From: an uncultured Bacilli bacterium | Lineage (GTDB): Bacteria; Bacillota_I; Bacilli_A; RF39; UBA660 | Length of the DNA stretch: 64,000 nt | Assembly: GCA_934086315.1 (NCBI GenBank) | Contig: CAKOHZ010000001.1 | Span: 248,001 to 312,000, forward strand | Direction of reading: 5' to 3' | Shown: positions 60,819 through 64,000 of the stretch, piece after piece | Layout: each line of letters starts with the position of its first letter | How positions within the stretch are numbered: position 1 is the stretch's first letter | The notes under the pieces: model-generated | Told to the model about the DNA's origin: nothing | The model's input: the letters and a program-made list of their open reading frames with translations, nothing else | Database searches by the model: none | Program-made: the position numbers and the translations under genes

Positions 60819-61841
60819 ATGAATAATAATATAGAAATGGTAGATTTAAGTAATGTTAGTCAAAATAATAATGTAAATACTAATAATGAAACAGAGTTAA
60901 ATGCTAATTCAAGCAACCCAAATCATGTTAGTATTTTAGAAATGTATGGAGAAAATTTAAGTAGAAAAGAATATGTTACTAATCCAGCGATTGGAAGAGA
61001 CAGTGAAATAGAACAAGCTATAGTAATACTTTTAACACCAGAAAAAAGTGCCCTTTTAGTAGGTAAAGCTGGTGTAGGTAAAACTGCTATTGTTGAAGGT
61101 ATAGGTTACAGAATGAAAAATGGTATGATACCTAATGCATTAAAGCCATATGAATTAATTAAAGTTAATATTTCAAGTTTACTTGGTGAAACTAAAGTAG
61201 GAGAAGGACAAACTGAAAATAGACTTCAATTATTAGTAGATGAATTAAAAACTAAAAAGAATATTATATTATTTATAGATGAAGTTCACCTTCTAGTTAA
61301 CAGAAACACTACTAACATGAGTATAGACTTTGCCAACATGTTAAAGCCAGGTCTAGACCGTGGTGATATTAAAATGATAGGTGCAACTACATATGAAGAA
61401 TATGAAGCATATATTTTAAGAGATAGAGCCTTCTTAAGACGTTTCTTAAAAGTAGATGTAGCTGAACCAGATGAAGATCAATGTACACAAATCTTACTTG
61501 GAACATATCCTAAATATGAAAAAAGAACTGGTGTAAAACTTGAATATACTGACTACTTAAAAGAAAAAATATTCAGATTTATAGTTCAAATGACAGATGA
61601 ATATAAAAGAATTTATGAAATAGGTAATAGATACCCAGATGTTGCTCTTACTATCGTTATGAGTGCATTCTCACTTGCTTCATATGAAAATAGTCCAGTC
61701 GTAACACTAAAACATTTCTATAAAGCAATATGTAGAACAAAAGTGGTATATGAAGATGCTAAAGTAAAAGAAATAGCCAGATTCAAAGAATTATTCAAAG
61801 ATATTATTGCTGAAGAAAACGTTGATCTAAATGATATGTAA
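60819..61841 (+). CDS. Clp/AAA+ ATPase with a single nucleotide-binding domain
   Basis: A 340-aa AAA+ ATPase equivalent to the D1 domain of ClpA/ClpC. NPAIGRDSEIEQAIVILL, Walker A VGKAGVGKTAIVEG, FIDEVHLLVNRN (Walker B), MIGATTYEEYEAYILRDRAFLRRF (sensor and arginine fingers) are complete. There is no N-terminal Clp repeat, no D2 domain and no ClpP-docking loop, so it is not a canonical protease chaperone. A 30-residue polar leader precedes it. Function may be regulatory or linked to an unseen partner. Confidence 0.85.
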   Translation: MNNNIEMVDLSNVSQNNNVNTNNETELNANSSNPNHVSILEMYGENLSRKEYVTNPAIGRDSEIEQAIVILLTPEKSALLVGKAGVGKTAIVEGIGYRMKNGMIPNALKPYELIKVNISSLLGETKVGEGQTENRLQLLVDELKTKKNIILFIDEVHLLVNRNTTNMSIDFANMLKPGLDRGDIKMIGATTYEEYEAYILRDRAFLRRFLKVDVAEPDEDQCTQILLGTYPKYEKRTGVKLEYTDYLKEKIFRFIVQMTDEYKRIYEIGNRYPDVALTIVMSAFSLASYENSPVVTLKHFYKAICRTKVVYEDAKVKEIARFKELFKDIIAEENVDLNDM

Positions 61842-61876
61842 AAAAATAAAATATATATAAAATTTAAAAATACAAA

Positions 61877-61927
61877 GAAAATTCTATGTGAAACTATAAT
61901 TATCACTAAGAGAATTTTCTTTTTTTA
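61877..61927 (+). terminator. Terminator with two-part stem
   Basis: GAAAATTCT with AGAATTTTC, an inner GTGA/TCAC pairing, then seven Ts. Confidence 0.75.
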
Positions 61928-62015
61928 TTATCATAAAATCATCTCAAAATAGAATTTTACCAATTTGAAATGATTTTTTTAATTTTGTAGTATACAACTA
62001 ACGAAAGGAAGAATT

Positions 62016-62900
62016 ATGAAAAAAGCAATAAAAGTAAGAAATATAAGTAAGACAATTGGTAGAAAGAAAATATTAGATAACATTAGTTTTGATATTTATG
62101 AAGGCGAAATAGTAGGTTTAGTTGGTAAAAATGGAGCAGGTAAAAGTACACTCTTAAAGATTATGACAGGTCTTTATAGTTATGATGAAGGAGAAATTTA
62201 TTATTATAATTACAATTTAAAAACTGATTATGAAAAAGCTATGTCTATCGTAGGCACACTAATAGAAAATCCAGATATGTATAATAATCTATCTGGAAAA
62301 AAGAATCTAGAGTTATTTAAAAGCATGTTTAAAGGTATAGATGAAGGAACTATAGAAGAAATAGTACGTATAGTTGAAATGGAAAAATACTTAGGAAAAA
62401 AGTTTAAAACATACTCTCTAGGTATGAAAGAAAGATTAGGTATCGCATCGTCCCTTATTAATAAACCTAAAATACTTATTCTAGATGAACCAACTAATGG
62501 TCTTGATAGAGAAGGTGTTAAAAATATAATGAAAATGTTAAAAGATTTAAAAGACACAACTATTATTATATCTTCACATATGCTTAGTGATATAGAAGAG
62601 CTATGTAATAAGATTATATTTATAAATGATGGTAAAATCGATAGCATAAAAATAAAACAAAATGATAATAAGAAAAATATAGTTTTTGAAGTAGATGATT
62701 TTTCTAAAGCAAGACTAATTATAAAAGATTATTGTGTTAATGAAAATTTAGAAGTGTATGAAACAGATGACATGGTGAGTTTAATAAATAAAGAACTTGT
62801 ACTTAATAATATAAATGTTTATAGGATTAGTGAATCTACCAATACACTAGAAAATGATTTCTTTAAAATGATAGGTAAATCAAATGATAAATCTAATTAA
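62016..62900 (+). CDS. ABC transporter ATP-binding protein
   Basis: A 294-aa ABC ATPase: Walker A GKNGAGKST near residue 37, signature YSLGMKERLGIA near 130, Walker B ILILDEPTNGLD near 150, and SSHML switch. The LGMKERLGIA form is typical of bacitracin/lantibiotic-type exporters (BcrA-like). It overlaps its permease by 17 bases. Strong AAGGAAG ribosome site. Confidence 0.88.
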   Translation: MKKAIKVRNISKTIGRKKILDNISFDIYEGEIVGLVGKNGAGKSTLLKIMTGLYSYDEGEIYYYNYNLKTDYEKAMSIVGTLIENPDMYNNLSGKKNLELFKSMFKGIDEGTIEEIVRIVEMEKYLGKKFKTYSLGMKERLGIASSLINKPKILILDEPTNGLDREGVKNIMKMLKDLKDTTIIISSHMLSDIEELCNKIIFINDGKIDSIKIKQNDNKKNIVFEVDDFSKARLIIKDYCVNENLEVYETDDMVSLINKELVLNNINVYRISESTNTLENDFFKMIGKSNDKSN

Positions 62901-63588
62901 AAATGAATTTATAAAACTAGGTAAGTTTAAATTTATATGTTCACACTTAGTATTTTTAGTTTCAATTGTTGCTTATTATTATGTAAATAAAAAAGTAATA
63001 ACTGAAGATTTTATTTTAAAACTAATACCATTTGTAGGAGTAGTTCTGTCAATTATATTTTGTCCGATTATGTCAAGTGAATATTCTAAAGGCACATTTA
63101 GAATTTACCTTACAAAACCTATAAAAAGAACTAAAGTATATATATCAAAGTTATTAACAATTTTTTTGACTTTATTCAGTATTTTACTACATAATTTGAC
63201 AATTTACGCATTATTTACACAGTCAATAAGTGTAAACTTTACTACTAAATATATTAGTTATTCACAATCTCTAGTATTAATCTCAGTAATTATTATGATG
63301 TTATCAACAATTATAAAATCATCTTCATTAATATCAGGAATAACTATATTGTTATTAACATTTGGTTTCACACTATTTGAATTGTTAACACTAACTAATC
63401 TTAAATTTTTAGAATATACATTTTTACCATACTTAGATCTAAATATGTTAAGTGATATTAAATTAATAAACGAAACACTAAATACAAATCTATCCCTAAG
63501 AAAATCTATTCTAGTAATTTTTATTTATTCAGTATTATTTTTTATAACTGGTTTAATTGTTTTCAATAAAAAGGATATTAAAAGCTAA
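62884..63588 (+). CDS. ABC-2 family permease
   Basis: A 234-aa six-helix membrane protein (NLIKNEFIKLGKFKFICSH start, PIMSSEYSKGTFRIYLTKPIKRTKVY after helix two), the usual ABC-2/BcrB pattern. It partners the ATPase gene it overlaps. No sensor-kinase pair adjoins, so induction by antibiotic is not indicated. Confidence 0.82.
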   Translation: MINLIKNEFIKLGKFKFICSHLVFLVSIVAYYYVNKKVITEDFILKLIPFVGVVLSIIFCPIMSSEYSKGTFRIYLTKPIKRTKVYISKLLTIFLTLFSILLHNLTIYALFTQSISVNFTTKYISYSQSLVLISVIIMMLSTIIKSSSLISGITILLLTFGFTLFELLTLTNLKFLEYTFLPYLDLNMLSDIKLINETLNTNLSLRKSILVIFIYSVLFFITGLIVFNKKDIKS

Positions 63589-63600
63589 TATCCTTTCTTT
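63571..63600. terminator. Bidirectional terminator
   Basis: AAGGATATTA and TAATATCCTT around AAAGC; overlaps the stops of both convergent genes. Confidence 0.85.
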
Positions 63601-64000
63601 TTATAATAATCATGTAATTCTTTAAATCTATTGAAGTGCACTATCTCTCTTTGTCTTAAAAAACTAAGTGGAGCAAGTAAACTTTCATCATCAGTTAAAT
63701 CCATTAAGTTTTCATAAGTAGCTCTTGCTTTTTCTTCAGCTGCCATATCTTCTTGAAGATCAACTATTGGATCTCCTGTAGAAGCTATATAAGCAGCTGT
63801 GAATGGAATACCATCTTGATTAAATGGAAATACTCCTTTTTTATGTGACGTGTACCATCCTTCAAGTCCATTCTTTTTTAACTCTTCAACACTAGCATCC
63901 TTAAGTAATTGACTAACCATTGTACATATCATCTCAACATGACCAAGTTCTTCAGTACCTATATCAGAAAGAAGAGCTTTACCTTTATCATCTGGCATAG
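63585..64000 (-). CDS. cotJC: Spore coat protein CotJC / manganese catalase-type (5' truncated by window edge)
   Basis: The C-terminal 138 residues of a CotJC-family protein; the gene continues past the window. DIGTEELGHVEMICTMVSQLL has the di-metal Glu-x-x-His motif, FTAAYIASTGDPIVDLQEDMAAEEKARATYENL the second, and LSFLRQREIVHFNRFKEL the third. CotJC is a spore-coat protein with the manganese-catalase fold. The family's full length is about 190 residues, so about 50 are missing. Other cotJ genes, if any, lie to the right. Confidence 0.9.
   Translation of the reverse strand, partial: MPDDKGKALLSDIGTEELGHVEMICTMVSQLLKDASVEELKKNGLEGWYTSHKKGVFPFNQDGIPFTAAYIASTGDPIVDLQEDMAAEEKARATYENLMDLTDDESLLAPLSFLRQREIVHFNRFKELHDYYKKKGY

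Noticed and set aside
1..64000. Mycoplasma-type genetic code (TGA as Trp)
   Set aside because: TGA terminates real genes such as Res at 14,371 and the encoded tRNA-Trp has a CCA anticodon; Trp is written TGG throughout.

Overview
The window is AT-rich DNA from a low-GC Bacillota, most likely an uncultured gut lineage of Bacilli (RF39/Erysipelotrichales-like; this placement is an inference). The grounds are an A+T-biased codon choice, AGGAGG-type ribosome sites, TTGACA/TATAAT promoters, a CIRCE operator, a Soj/Spo0J-DUF951-YchF cluster, and spore-type genes (CotF-like, CotJC, SleB-like hydrolase). TGA is used as stop and TGG as Trp, so the standard bacterial code applies.

Positions 1-19,900 are accessory. 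Positions 1-1666 hold the tail of what looks like a surface-polysaccharide locus (F420-hydrogenase-beta-like protein, HisC-like aminotransferase). Positions 1673-5767 hold a decayed copy of an amidase 5' end, a DUF2188 protein, an RloA/RloB-like ATPase-TOPRIM pair and an unknown 336-aa protein. Positions 5829-19,882 hold an N-acetylmuramoyl-L-alanine amidase gene (Amidase_3 plus four LysM repeats) split in two by a 12.8-kb integrative element (6092-18,933). The element encodes a large serine recombinase. Its ends can be read to the base: the left and right junctions rejoin to an in-frame amidase codon at a GG core, and the element ends rejoin to a nearly perfect palindromic attP. The cargo is defence-like: a lone AAA ATPase, a DUF3892 protein, an AbiEi-like antitoxin, a Fic protein, a type III restriction-modification pair (Mod, Res), an HTH protein, and a two-gene HEPN/ApeA-like pair beside the recombinase. 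No relaxase or conjugation gene is present, but a cluster of inverted repeats at 8544-8634 could be a transfer origin used in trans.

Positions 19,900-64,000 are chromosomal backbone. In order they hold: an unknown three-gene membrane operon and a SleB-like hydrolase; tRNA-Trp; two divergent, apparently leaderless genes; a zincin-like protein; a small promoter-RNA-terminator unit (25,890-26,035); an ABC-2 exporter; a hydrolase-MurF-Ddl cell-wall operon facing glutamate racemase; DedA/small-multidrug-type, PrsW, Sir2, QueH, DUF3267, ZIP, RluA and YiiX-like genes; a class A PBP; a lipid kinase; pyrG with a leader attenuator; a Na/Ca exchanger; an E2-like acyltransferase, acyl-CoA ligase and FAD oxidoreductase operon; parA-parB-DUF951-AbgT-ychF; hsp20 under CIRCE; CotF-like coat genes; a secreted nuclease; feoAB; tRNA-Asn; a one-domain Clp-type ATPase; an ABC transporter; and a truncated cotJC at the right edge.

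The peptidoglycan genes (MurF, Ddl, MurI, PBP1, SleB-like, LysM amidase) form a recurring theme. The left third is a repeatedly used insertion hotspot carrying several independent anti-phage modules.
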